From Brachyhypopomus gauderio (lineage: Eukaryota > Chordata > Actinopteri > Gymnotiformes > Hypopomidae): 64,000 nt of DNA. The notes under the pieces are model-generated. The model searched no databases. It was not told the origin of the DNA and worked only from the letters and a program-made list of their open reading frames with translations. The DNA is taken from positions 514,501 through 578,500 of the forward strand of contig NW_027506898.1 of assembly GCF_052324685.1 (NCBI RefSeq). The letters run 5' to 3'. This document shows positions 10,226 to 20,289 of the stretch, piece after piece; the stretch's first letter is position 1; each line of letters begins with the position of its first letter. The translations under genes and the position numbers were made by a program.

Positions 10226-13200
10226 GGGTGCCCCTGATCCAACTCGAGGAGCCGAGACGCGTGCACGCACTGGACGGGCAACCTGTGGGCGGGGGTTTTA
10301 TTTCTCACCGCACTGCACCAGTCACCATACACGTTCAGGGCCGAAGGGAACAGATCAGTTTTTTTGTACTCCCTTCCACACGCTATTCCATCACATTAGG
10401 TCTCCCTTGGTTTAAACTCCACAACCCCGTTATCGACTGGTCCACGGGTAAGCTGCTGAAGTGGGTAGCGCCTCTACAGGGCACCCGGTCTCCCTCCCGT
10501 GTGTTCGCGCAATCCACCAGCGTTGAGAGCCCTAACATCAGCTCCACCCCAGTCATTCCCGCTCCGTACCGTGATCTAGCAGAGGTGTTCAGCGCTGCCA
10601 AGGCCACCCAGTTACCACCCCACCGACCCTGGGACTGTCACATCACCCTCAAGGCAGGTACTACGCCACCGCGCGGTCGAGTCTATCCACTTTCTCAGGA
10701 AGAGGAGCGGGTCATGGCCCAGTATGTTAAGGAGGCTCTCGCTCAGGGCTATATTACTCCCTCCACCTCTCCTGCCTCAGCCAGCGTCTTCTTCGTAAAG
10801 AAGAAAGACGGTGGGCTGAGGCCATGCGTAGATTACCGAGGGCTCAATTCCCTCTTAGTGAACTTTGCCTACCCGCTGCCTCTAGTGCCGTCGGGGCTGG
10901 ATCAGTTAAGGAATGCTAAAGTCTTCACTAAATTAGATCTGCGCAGCGCCTACAACCTTATTCGCGTACGCGAGGGTGATGAATGGAAGACGGCGTTTAG
11001 TACCTCTACGGGGCACTACGAGTATCGCGTCTTGCCTTATGGCTTGGCGTCTGCTCCGTCGTTCTTCCAGGCGTTCATTAATGAGGTCTTAAGGGAGTAT
11101 TTGAATAGATGCGTTGTCGCTTATATCGATGACATCCTGATCTATTCTCCCTCCCACGACCAACATGTGCGTGATGTACGGGCAGTTCTGGGCACGCTCT
11201 TGCGCAATCGGTTGTATTGCAAGCTCGAGAAGTGCGAGTTCCATCTCAGCGAGATGAACTTCCTAGGCTACACCATTAGGCCAGGCTCCGTGCACATGCA
11301 GCACAGGAAGGTGGAGGCGGTTGTAAAATGGACACAGCCTCACACACGGCGCGAGTTGCAAAGATTTCTGGGCTTCGCGAATTTCTACAGGCGGTTCATT
11401 CGCGCATATAGTCAGATCGCAGAGCCCCTTACTGACATGCTGAGAGGGGGAGGAGTTAAGCTTCGCTGGACAGAGAGATCTACGAGAGCGTTCGACCAGC
11501 TGAAGCAAGCGTTTGTCGACGCGCCGGTTCTGCACCAACCAGATCCTAACCGTCCCTTTATAGTGGAGGTAGACGCGTCGAACGTGGGAGTAGGCGCGGT
11601 GCTGTCACAGCGACCGAAAAAGCATAGCTCTCTCCGTCCCATAGCCTTGTACTCGAGGAAGCTCACCGCCGCCGAGCGTAACTACGGGGTGGGAGACCGT
11701 GAGTTGTTGGCCATGCGCAAGGCGTTCGGTGAGTGGAGACACTGGCTGGAGGGAGCTAAGCATCCATTTACCGTGCTTACTGACCACAAAAACCTGGAAT
11801 ATATCAGGACCACGAAACGGATGAACGCCCGTCAAGCCAGGTGGTCTCTGTATTTCTCTCGTTTCAAGTTCCAGGTGACATACCGGCCAGGAGAGAAGAA
11901 CCAGCGTGTGGATGCGCTATCTAGGTCCTTTCCTGGCAGTACGGAGTCGACAAGCGAGGAGCCGGTGCTTACGCCTGAGTGCGTCGTGGGAGCTTTGGAG
12001 TGGCAGATCGATCGGGAGATCGAGGCAGCGAACCCGCATCCAGGTTGCCCGCCGCACCGTAAGTACGTTCCCCCCGCGCACCGTAGTGCCCTCATCAGCT
12101 GGGCTCATACGTCAGTGGGGACGGGGCACCCAGGGGTGTCAAAAATGGCTCAGTTGTTGGGGGCTCGCTACTGGTGGCCGGGGCTGCACCGGGACGTACT
12201 GCAGCAGGTGGCGTCCTGCGCGGTGTGTGCGCGGTGCAAGGTGCTACACACTCCTCCTGCGGGTATGCTCCTCCCTCTCCCTGCACCCAAGCAACCATGG
12301 ACGCACATCGCTTTGGACTTCGTCACGGACCTCCCCCCGTCCGAGGAGAACACGGTCATCATGGTGGTAATAGACCGGTTCTCGAAGATGGTTCGCTTCC
12401 TTCCCCTGCGGGGCCTGCCCACCGCTTGGGAGACTGCGGATCTCTTGTTTCGGCACATATTCCGGCAGTTCGGTCTGCCTGAGGATATCGTGTCGGACAG
12501 GGGACCGCAGTTCACCTCGCGTGTGTGGCGGGAGTTCCTATCCAAGCTCAACATCACGGTTAGCCTAACCTCTGGTTACCATCCGCAGGCTAACGGACAG
12601 GTGGAGCGAGCGAACCAGGAGGTGGGAAAGTTCCTGCGCGCGTACTGCAGCGAGCACGCGGACACATGGTGCGCCCTTCTGCCCTGGGCCGAGTACGCAC
12701 AGAACTCCCTCACACATTCCAGCACGGGGATGACACCGTTCGAGTGTGTGCTCGGTCGCCAGCCGCCGCTCTATCCTTGGAACGCCGCGTCCTCAGACCA
12801 GCCCATCGTCGAGGAGTGGTGCAAGAGGAGCGAGCGGGTGTGGGAGGACACCCATCAGCGGCTGAGAGAGGCGATTCGGCGATTCAAGCGGAAAGCCGAC
12901 CGTCGGAGGGGAGAGACCCCATCTTATCAGGTAGGGGATAAGGTGTGGGTCTCCACCGAAGATGGACGCCTGGGCAGGAGAGGTAAACTGGGGGAGAGAT
13001 GTGCTGGCCCGTACGTCATCTTGAGGCGGCTTAACCCAGTTACTTACCGCATCAGTCTGCCCGAAGACAGACGTGTGTCACGTGCATTTCATGTGTCCGC
13101 TCTCAAGCCATACAGAGCAGGTGCATTGGAGGAGGCCTCGACGTCACGGCCGCCCTCGCCGCTGCAGTTGTCGGACGGACCCGCGTACCTCGTGGAGAGG

Positions 13201-13518
13201 TTACTGGACTCGAGGCGCAGAAAAGGTGGCTTACAGTACCTGGTGGACTGGGTCGGATACGGACCGGAGGAGCGCTCCTGGATACCGGCCTCTCAAGTGG
13301 TAGGCCCCTCCCTTATCGCCGACTTCCACAGGGAACATCCAGACCGGCCAGCTCCGCGGCGACGGGGAAGACCGCGTGGGAGTCGACGGGATGGGTCCTT
13401 GGGGGAGGGCTCTGTCACGGTGAGGGGGCCGGGTCGCCACCAGAGGGCCAGCAGCCGATCCCAGCACACACCCCCGCGCACGCAGCCACTCCCACAGTCG
13501 CAATCACCATCATACTGA
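10090..13518 (+). CDS. Gypsy pol: protease C-terminus, RT, RNase H, integrase, chromodomain
   Basis: One 1142-codon frame. The first ~45 codons before SVAEQLRVPLI are not expected protease sequence, because the DTG motif lies in the overlapping gag frame. Then come the protease remainder and RT (KLDLRSAYNLIRV, then YIDDIL at about residue 345). RNase H follows (VEVDASNVGVGAVLSQ, DRELLAM, TDHKNLEY). Integrase has an H-H-C-C N-terminus ending CAVCARCK and catalytic LDFVTD (about 742), VSDRGPQFTS (about 802) and NGQVERAN (about 838). A C-terminal chromodomain contains YLVDWVGYGPEERSW. The stop lies about 106 bases inside the 3' LTR. The true translation start is unknown; gag-pol fusion or frameshift is usual in this group. 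Confidence 0.85.
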   Translation: MGSVSVLRGDVLICVCIGGYGSLGEPDATRRSTRRSTRRSVAEQLRVPLIQLEEPRRVHALDGQPVGGGFISHRTAPVTIHVQGRREQISFFVLPSTRYSITLGLPWFKLHNPVIDWSTGKLLKWVAPLQGTRSPSRVFAQSTSVESPNISSTPVIPAPYRDLAEVFSAAKATQLPPHRPWDCHITLKAGTTPPRGRVYPLSQEEERVMAQYVKEALAQGYITPSTSPASASVFFVKKKDGGLRPCVDYRGLNSLLVNFAYPLPLVPSGLDQLRNAKVFTKLDLRSAYNLIRVREGDEWKTAFSTSTGHYEYRVLPYGLASAPSFFQAFINEVLREYLNRCVVAYIDDILIYSPSHDQHVRDVRAVLGTLLRNRLYCKLEKCEFHLSEMNFLGYTIRPGSVHMQHRKVEAVVKWTQPHTRRELQRFLGFANFYRRFIRAYSQIAEPLTDMLRGGGVKLRWTERSTRAFDQLKQAFVDAPVLHQPDPNRPFIVEVDASNVGVGAVLSQRPKKHSSLRPIALYSRKLTAAERNYGVGDRELLAMRKAFGEWRHWLEGAKHPFTVLTDHKNLEYIRTTKRMNARQARWSLYFSRFKFQVTYRPGEKNQRVDALSRSFPGSTESTSEEPVLTPECVVGALEWQIDREIEAANPHPGCPPHRKYVPPAHRSALISWAHTSVGTGHPGVSKMAQLLGARYWWPGLHRDVLQQVASCAVCARCKVLHTPPAGMLLPLPAPKQPWTHIALDFVTDLPPSEENTVIMVVIDRFSKMVRFLPLRGLPTAWETADLLFRHIFRQFGLPEDIVSDRGPQFTSRVWREFLSKLNITVSLTSGYHPQANGQVERANQEVGKFLRAYCSEHADTWCALLPWAEYAQNSLTHSSTGMTPFECVLGRQPPLYPWNAASSDQPIVEEWCKRSERVWEDTHQRLREAIRRFKRKADRRRGETPSYQVGDKVWVSTEDGRLGRRGKLGERCAGPYVILRRLNPVTYRISLPEDRRVSRAFHVSALKPYRAGALEEASTSRPPSPLQLSDGPAYLVERLLDSRRRKGGLQYLVDWVGYGPEERSWIPASQVVGPSLIADFHREHPDRPAPRRRGRPRGSRRDGSLGEGSVTVRGPGRHQRASSRSQHTPPRTQPLPQSQSPSY

Positions 13519-13885
13519 GCACCTGTTTCTTGTTTACTTTGCACTTCTTAAGCCCGCAGGTCGTCTGGTCCAGTGCTGCACATTGCCGCTAAACGAGCGT
13601 CTCTGGTGGACTGCACATCCCTACCGTGTGTGTACGAGCGTCACCTTGCATCCACAGTGTATGCGCTACGAGCTTTACCTTGCATCTCCAGTGTATGCGC
13701 TACGAGCTTTACCTTGCATCTACAGTGTATGCGCTACGAGCTTTACCTTGCATCTACAGTGTATGCGCTACGAGCTTTACCGTGCATTACGTGCTACAAG
13801 TGTTACTGGTTGCCATGGATAATAAACCACCTTCTGTCCAACCCACGTCTCCGGCTGCCTCTGTCCCGATGCCCCCGGCATCACA
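13413..13885 (+). repeat. 3' LTR of Gypsy element
   Basis: TGTCACGGTGAGG to CGGCATCACA. It has one fewer 34-bp tandem unit than the 5' LTR and lacks the 12-bp stretch present there. The pol stop codon is within it. Confidence 0.85.
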
Positions 13886-14092
13886 ATATGTTCCAAATTT
13901 GCATATAGTTGCCATATGGTAAAAGCAGGTACAAACATGGACTTGCTGGTCATGTGATGTAAAAAGTTACTGTTCTTGTCAAAGTAGAAGTCTCCCCCAC
14001 CCTCCCAATTAAATAGTAACACAGATTTTATATTTAGACTTATTAAAACCAAGATAAAGTAATTGCAATAGTTATTGTTCCATGCAATAGAA

Positions 14093-14256
14093 CAGGGGTA
14101 CTCAACTATCCGGACCCAAACGCAGTCCTGTCCGGACCCAATCTCATTCCTGATTAACTGGATACGGACCAAAAAAAAAAACCGGAGCATTTATTTCAGG
14201 GCTATTGAAAAAACACAACGTCACGAGTGTTACGAGTATTTAGTTGAGTACCCCTG
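14093..14256. mobile_element. hAT MITE (164 bp)
   Basis: Terminal inverted repeats caggggtactcaacta / tagttgagtacccctg. The 8-bp TSD is caatagaa (14085-14092) versus caatagag (14257-14264). No coding capacity. Confidence 0.8.
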
Positions 14257-14499
14257 CAATAGAGGGTTAAAAATGTAGTTTCCCTTATATGAGCATGACA
14301 GTCCAAAACAGGTCTTTGCATCTTCAGAAAAAATGCAAACTTCTCAGAGCAGCAAATTGCTACTGCAGCTTCATGCCGTACTCAGTCTTTGAGCACAAAT
14401 GGAATGTGCCTTAGAGTTTACCTCTCTAAATTATTTGAATTATATTTCAGGATGTAGTAGCTTTAGCAAAAATAGTCTTTCTGGCCTCCAGCCAGCAGG

Positions 14500-14900
14500 A
14501 ACACCACTACCCACAATCCCACACCCCGGCTTACGTCGTCCTGTCCTGATTACTAGACTCACCTGAATCTTATTTTCCTACCCTTTAAATACTGTAGTTC
14601 TCTGTTGTTCTGTGCTCTATGTTGTTTGGCAGTATTGCAATATTGCTCTGAGTTTGTATACATATCAAGCATTCTACTATCATATGGTCTTTACCCGTTG
14701 CTGATCTGATCTGGTTTTTGCCTCTGACTCGCTCTGCTGGTTTGTCTGCCTTCCTTCAGTATTTTCCTACTTTTGACGCTGGGCTGTTTTGACTCAGATC
14801 TTGACCTAGGTTTCTTGACCTCTGTATTTGTCTTTGGAATTGTGCTGTTGCATTTTGAATCTGTTATCTTCTGAATCCTGCTTCACCTATGTCACAGATG
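14500..14900 (+). repeat. Possible LTR-like promoter sequence, unplaced
   Basis: The run of cacctgaatc, a TTTAAATACTG box and a pyrimidine-rich tail ending near ATGTCACA resembles fish LTRs. No matching second copy or TSD was found, so this is tentative. Confidence 0.25.
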
Positions 14901-14934
14901 TCACAAAGTCCAATCTTAGTTTTAACCAGTTTAA

Positions 14935-15121
14935 GGGCAGTCATGGCCTAGTGGTTAGGGAACTGGTCTTGTGACCGGAGGGTCGCAGGTTCGATCCCCA
15001 GGCCATGACTAAGGTGCCCCTGAGCAAGGCCCTTAACCCTCAATTGCTCACTTGTATAAAAAATGAGATAAAAATGTAAGTCGCTCTGGATAAGGGCGTC
15101 TGCCAAATGCCGTAAATGTAA
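14935..15121 (+). mobile_element. tRNA-derived SINE, tail variant
   Basis: The A-box region tggcctagtggttaggg and B-box ggttcgatcccc are both present. The body ends with tcgctctggataagggcgtc and gccaaatgccgtaaatg, a tail shared by many fish SINE/LINE pairs. The head matches the copies at 6062 and 35355, but the tail differs. Confidence 0.75.
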
Positions 15122-15689
15122 CCATTTACCTTAAACATGGTCCACAAAAGCACTACATCGATCTTACCAAGAACACTTATTTTTATATTTTTCAGTGAAA
15201 ATATTTCAGTTGAGTTGACCTACGCTCTGGGCGATGGATTCTGATGTATTTCCATGGCATCTAAGCCATGATGTGCTTGACTTTGAGACAATACCTTATG
15301 ATGTCCTGAGGTTGCAAAATATAGTGACCATCATGATCAACCACTATGGTCTGACAAAGCTGTGAGAGTCACTGTGCTCATTTTAAGCACAATTACCCAG
15401 TCCACTATAAAGAACTAACATTATTAGTGTATGTATAGTTAAAAAACTATTAGAAAGCATTATGTATATTATTCAAAATCACATTATTAAAAACTGACTT
15501 TTTCGTTAGATGAAATGGAAATAAAATAAATGACTATGAATAGCAAACACACAACAGTGAACACATCTGATACACAATCACTGACAATGTGAAGAAAAAT
15601 GGGATTTATGTACACATGGCAACTGGAGGGAGAACAAATGTCGTGTGTAACAACAAGTTCACACGGTGACATGGCAACATAGGCCAGTG
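15122..15689. other. Non-coding DNA, nothing recognised
   Basis: No gene or TE terminus was identified in this AT-rich stretch. Confidence 0.4.
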
Positions 15690-16090
15690 CACACGTGACA
15701 GGGCTGTACCACTTGGGTTAGGGTTGCAACTAACTTGAGAGTAACTTCATTGGTCTTCTGTGCATTATTGTCACTACTCCCAGAGTCTTCATTAAGAAGA
15801 ATGACGAATGACGTGGCAATGCCAACTCCTACCTGAGGCCCAACATCCACATTGGAGGGACTGTGACTACTCAGCCTAGAAATAGAACTATAAATGTGGA
15901 CTTCTACTAGCTGGGCAGCCCAATGGAGGATGGCTTCCCTTTTGAGTCTTGGTCCTCCCAAGGTTTCTTCCTAATCCCTGCCTATGGAGTTTTTCCTTGC
16001 CACTGTTGCCTCTGGCTTTTTCATTAGGGATCTGGACCCATGGGCATGTAAAGCTACTTTGTGACAACATGTGTAAAAAATGCTATACAC
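15690..16090 (+). mobile_element. L2-type LINE 3' end
   Basis: Contains gagtcttggtcctcccaagg, gagtttttccttgccactg and ctttgtgacaacatgtg. These match the 3' UTR of the L2 copy at 43277-45106 and the inverted copy ending near 26295. No reverse transcriptase is left here. Confidence 0.65.
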
Positions 16091-16441
16091 AGGGGTGAAT
16101 CTACCGGGGTGACATAGGGTGGCAAATGCCACCCTAAAAGAAAGCCTTGCCACCCCTGCTGCCACCAGTTGGCAGCAACGAATGAAAACAAAAGTTATGG
16201 GCAATTTGACATTTACGAATGCGAATCTCCAATGTCTGGCTGTAGTGAATCCAGCATGAGATAACGTCAGAGTGGTAAAAGACATGGGATTTTTTTGACA
16301 TGGGAGGAAACAGGTAAAAACTGATTAACTATCTATCAAGATATGAAATTATAGTGAAAGCACAGTGCTGGTAAAGGTGCAATGCTGATTTAGAGATGAT
16401 AAAAATCAGGTTAATGAACGTTATTTTGTTAAACATACATG
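16091..16441. other. Non-coding DNA between L2 tail and solo LTR
   Basis: A short self-complementary stretch (gggtggcaaatgccaccct, 16119-16137) is the only structure noted. Confidence 0.35.
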
Positions 16442-16882
16442 TGTAGCGACTACTACTCCTTACAGCGAATTCCCTAACGCAGTGGTTCCCAAAGTGGGGG
16501 GCGCGCCCCCTAGGTGGGGTGCGGAGCTATTGCAGGGGGGGCGCGGAGCTTGGAAGTAAAACATGTGCACATGTGTCAATATGTGTGTGTGTGTGGGGGG
16601 GGGGGGGGCGCAAAAATATTTTCATCTACTAAAAGGGGGCATGGCAGAAAAAGTTTGGGAACCACTGCCCTAACGGACAGGCACTTGGCCACTCAAGGAG
16701 TCTTAGCCCTTTAAGTAACACTGGGGGGGCGGCGCCTGCACGCGCTAGGGGTGCAGCAGACTAGGGGGGAAGAGGTTAGTGAGAGCGGACAGTGCTATTG
16801 TTCAGTTGCGTTGTCAATAAAGTTTACCTCCTCTGGATTTTTGGATTAAGCAGTTTCTGCCTCGGTTCCCGAACCCACTTCA
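16442..16882 (+). repeat. Solo LTR, retrovirus-like (4-bp TSD), with nested MITE
   Basis: TGTAGCGACTACTACTCC to CCCACTTCA, with TSD catg on both sides (16438-16441, 16883-16886). It holds an AATAAA signal near 16816. An inverted copy of the same LTR is at 17736-24510, also with a 4-bp TSD (gtat). Removing the MITE gives an LTR of about 245 bp. It is non-coding. Confidence 0.65.
16480..16667. mobile_element. hAT MITE (188 bp) inside the solo LTR
   Basis: Terminal repeats cagtggttcccaaa / tttgggaaccactg with exact 8-bp TSD ccctaacg (16472-16479, 16668-16675). Internally it has a G-run and is non-coding. Confidence 0.85.
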
Positions 16883-18041
16883 CATGTAATGTTAGCTAGG
16901 TCTGACGTTAGTTCTGTGTATGTCAGGGCTGGCTCAGATGCCACGCCTTCTACCTCCGCAAGAGGCACCCGAGTCAGTCCCAGACTTAATCGGCATAATC
17001 AGCAGTGATTTGTCTAAGCTGTTTTATAGGCTTCTTAAGGAAGCTTGGTGAGACAAATCACTGCTGAATCATTTTGGTTATGCCGTCACGTTTTCAGCCT
17101 TTCCCTGCCTTTACTGGTTGCGTTCATTTGCAAGGTGTCTCACCACCTTTCTCTCTCTCGCTTAACTTTCATTTATTCGAGTCTCTATCTCCTGCGCTGC
17201 TCTCTAGCCATTCTCAAGTTTCCCCCTACTGTTTTCTTCCTATCCGTGTTACCTTTATTTTGGGAAGGGTTTTATTTTGCTGCGGCGTGTTTTGCCTGCT
17301 GCCAGCTACTTCCTCTGGCATTCTCAGTTTCATTATACGAGTTGCATTTATTATTTTTTTCTTTCCTGTTTCTCTACGGTTAATTTTCGTTTTGCATGCG
17401 TTGAATTATCCGCGTTGCTTTGTGTTTATTTTCTACTGTGTGCTCACGTTGATTCATCTGCATTGTTTTGTGTTTATTTGCTACTGTGTGCTCGCATCTC
17501 TCTCTTACACTGAAGATGGGCGTTGCCTGTCTTCAGTGATGGCTAAGTTACCTTGAAAAAGTAATCCGATTACTGATTACTCCTTTTAAAAGTAACTTAG
17601 TTACGTTACTGATTACTTGATTTTAAAAGTAACTATGTTAGATTACAAGTTACTTTAGTAGTTACATTCAGCAGCAAAATTAATTTTTCCAATACTCACT
17701 TTATTGGAAGTGCATTTTAAACAGTAACAATGTATTGAAGCAGGTTCGGTAACCGAGGCAGAAACTGCTTAATCCAAAAATCCAGAGGAGGGAAACTTTA
17801 TTGATAACGCAACCCTGGTGCGCGCAGGCCCCGCCCCCCTGTGTCACTTAAAGGGCCTGACCATTGATCTATATTACTGGATTGGACATCGCCTGTTGCC
17901 GCTATAGCTAGCGATGCGCCGCCATTACTATGCATTGAGTCATGTCAGCAAAGCAGTGTAGTTCCTAAGTGTCTGTCACAAAAACAGTCCTAGCGCCCTT
18001 ATTTCTTATCCAATTTTGATAAAATATGGCTTAAATTAAAG

Positions 18042-19102
18042 GGTCCGTGTATCTTTTGGTCATTGGATTTTCCGTCTAGAAATGGGTAATAAAAAACAAG
18101 AAACGACGGATTATTTGATTTTTGTTTTAAAAAACAAAAAAGAAAATTAAAAAACAAAGAATTTCTTTTTTTCAGTGTCAAAAAGGGATAATTAAAATTT
18201 TAAAAATCATTTGAGTTTCATTTTTCATTTCGGATAACAAAAAACAAAATTATTTGAAAAATTAAACGAAAATAGGCTTGTTTATTCCTTTTCTGAGACC
18301 GGATGTTGTCATTTACGCGACAAGAAGAGGGCGCCAAATTTAACTGTGCCGGTGTTGCTTTAGCCCACAGCAAAATGTCTTTGGAACCGTTCTCGATTAT
18401 GATTTTAGATATGGCAAAACAAGACCTGTCATCTACAGAAATCTCAGCGCAGATATCTGAAGTAAGTGGAGGAGCAAGAGGATGTTCTGCAAGAAACGTG
18501 AGGAGGTTTTGCAATGAAAATGGATTAAGTTTGATGGGATTACCTGACGAACATTTGGAGTTGGAGGTTGCAAAAGCTATAACCGAGGTAGGATTAGAGA
18601 GAGAGATGTAAAAACGAACATAATATGTGCATGCACACCTACAGTGTCTTCCATAAATAAATAAATAAAATAGCCTCAGACCTCCATTACTTATAGTCAC
18701 AGTCAACATAATCCTCACACGGGTCTTTTCAACACATAATTCCAACTCAAAAACGCAAACTTATTTCATGATCGGCTACATCAGCTGGTATGCAGGAATG
18801 TGGAAATCATATTTATTTATATTCTAGACTGGACCAACATTTGGAAGAAGGATGATGAACGGGTATCTTGCCATGAAAGGAGTGTATGCTGCAGAGAAAC
18901 GAATTTCATCAGCACTTAGAACTATACATCAGCCTTACCATGAAGCAAGACAGAGGGTATGTTACTGTTAGCTCCAACATTTTACATAATCAAGCATTGA
19001 ATTTATTTATTTCTATTACCTAACGAGTGCATGATTTTATTTTTTATGTGTTTAGTTGCAGTTAAACACTTGATCTGGAGATATTGTAATCAGAATAAAC
19101 TG
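18042..19102 (+). repeat. Left terminal inverted repeat carrying exons 1-2
   Basis: This is the complement of 22002-23064 over about 1.06 kb with few differences. It contains an AT-rich leader, exon 1 (18303-18587) and exon 2 (18828-18956), each with the same splice signals as the right copy. Confidence 0.85.
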
Positions 19103-20117
19103 ATTACATATATATAAATAAATATAAATATAAGTAAATATAAGTATATATATAAATATAAGTATATATATATATAAGTAAATATATTTACATATATCTT
19201 GTTTTTCTAAACATTAAAAAACATTGTCTGTTAGTCCACTTAAACATATTCCTAACTTTGTTGCTCAGACTATTTAAAGTTATTGTTTTTTTATCAGCAC
19301 ATGTTTGCAAACCCTTTGGTCATTAGTGGCTTCTAAAATGTTTGAGACAAAGATTTATTTTGGCTACCACTACCAAATATCGCTGAAACACAACTGCATA
19401 CTGTATTACTACTACAGTTTTTTTCCTTGTAGCAGCCGAAAAGATGAAGATGCTGCAGGGATTGGAGAGGTCAGTGAGAAGATAGAAGAGCTTGTACTGG
19501 CATCACAGAGCCTACCAGATGTGACTGCAGCAATCAGAGAGCTCACCAATGTAGCTGCCACACAAAGAGTGATCCTGACTCCTGACCAGCTACTGACCAT
19601 AAAGCAAGGGTTCTGCTGTGTTGTTTGTATGAGTAAGTACACAGTAAATAATCATTGTCCCACATGTACATTTATTTAAGATGCATTTTGTGTAGTTTGT
19701 TCCAGAATTAGTATTTTCCAAATACACATAAATTATTAAATTTCATAAACGTAGTCTATGCCTCACTACAATAACAGATTCAAACCTTTTTTTAGCCCAG
19801 GGTGTTAACATTGGGAAAGATATGTTAGGTCTATTAAAAAGAAAGCATTATCACCCAGTACATCAATAAAACATTACAGTCACACACTCACACATAATGA
19901 CTAGTTTTTTTACTTTTATCTTTTAGAGTTCATTGAGGAACCAGTCTTCACAGAGTGTTGCCGGAGTATTATTGGCTGCAAAACGTGTGTGGAACAGTGG
20001 CAGGAGAACTCCGTACACTGTGCAAAATGTAGAGGGAACACAGTAGGCAACAACATATTTGAAGTTAATGGTCTGTCAGATGCATTTTCAGTTCTGAGAT
20101 CCCTTTTTGAAGAGTAA
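18303..20117 (+). CDS. RING-like zinc-finger gene of the integrase element
   Basis: Exons 1-2 in the left repeat (18303-18587, 18828-18956) match the integrase N-terminus. Downstream are two further exons. One is about 19433-19632 (KIEELVLASQSLPDVTAAIR, AIRELTNVAATQR, LTPDQLLTIKQGF). The other is 19927-20117 (KFIEEPVFTECCRS, then IIGCKTCVEQW and CAKCRGN). Spliced CVVC-M-K gives a RING/U-box-like C-x2-C ... C-x2-C ... C-x2-C pattern, but the usual His position is not His. It could be an E3-ligase-type or simply zinc-binding protein. The phase from exon 2 (phase 0) does not fit the visible acceptors of the third exon (2 bases are needed). Either a small exon is missed, or this gene starts independently (an ATG at 19338 is in frame), or the left exons are not used. 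Confidence 0.55.
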
Positions 20118-20289
20118 AGTTTTGCACTTTTACACACACAAGTATGTTCAAAAGCCATTTTGTGTTTAAGTTTGCTTTAAAGGTTCAAACATGTGGGTCA
20201 GACTTAATAGTGTAAATGTTATTGACACGTTAGGGCTGTATTATGCCACTTTGGGTTTTTGGTTACAAGTTATAAAGAGCTAATAACTT

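Larger units (their letters stand above)
8741..13885 (+). mobile_element. Full-length Ty3/Gypsy retrotransposon with chromodomain
   Basis: LTRs of 519 bp (8741-9259) and 473 bp (13413-13885) flank gag- and pol-like frames. TSD atatg is at 8736-8740 and 13886-13890. The polypurine tract ttgggggagggctc abuts the 3' LTR. The 5' LTR carries 12 extra bases near 8776 and one extra 34-bp tandem unit; otherwise the two differ by only a few substitutions. Gag and protease are frame-disrupted, while pol is a single long frame. The copy is relatively young but probably not competent on its own. Confidence 0.9.

Noticed and set aside
18218-18745. 175-codon ORF (and its inverted twin at 22361-22888)
   Set aside because: Antisense shadow of the integrase exon 1 in the terminal repeats; the sense frame has the HTH-like region and the splice sites.
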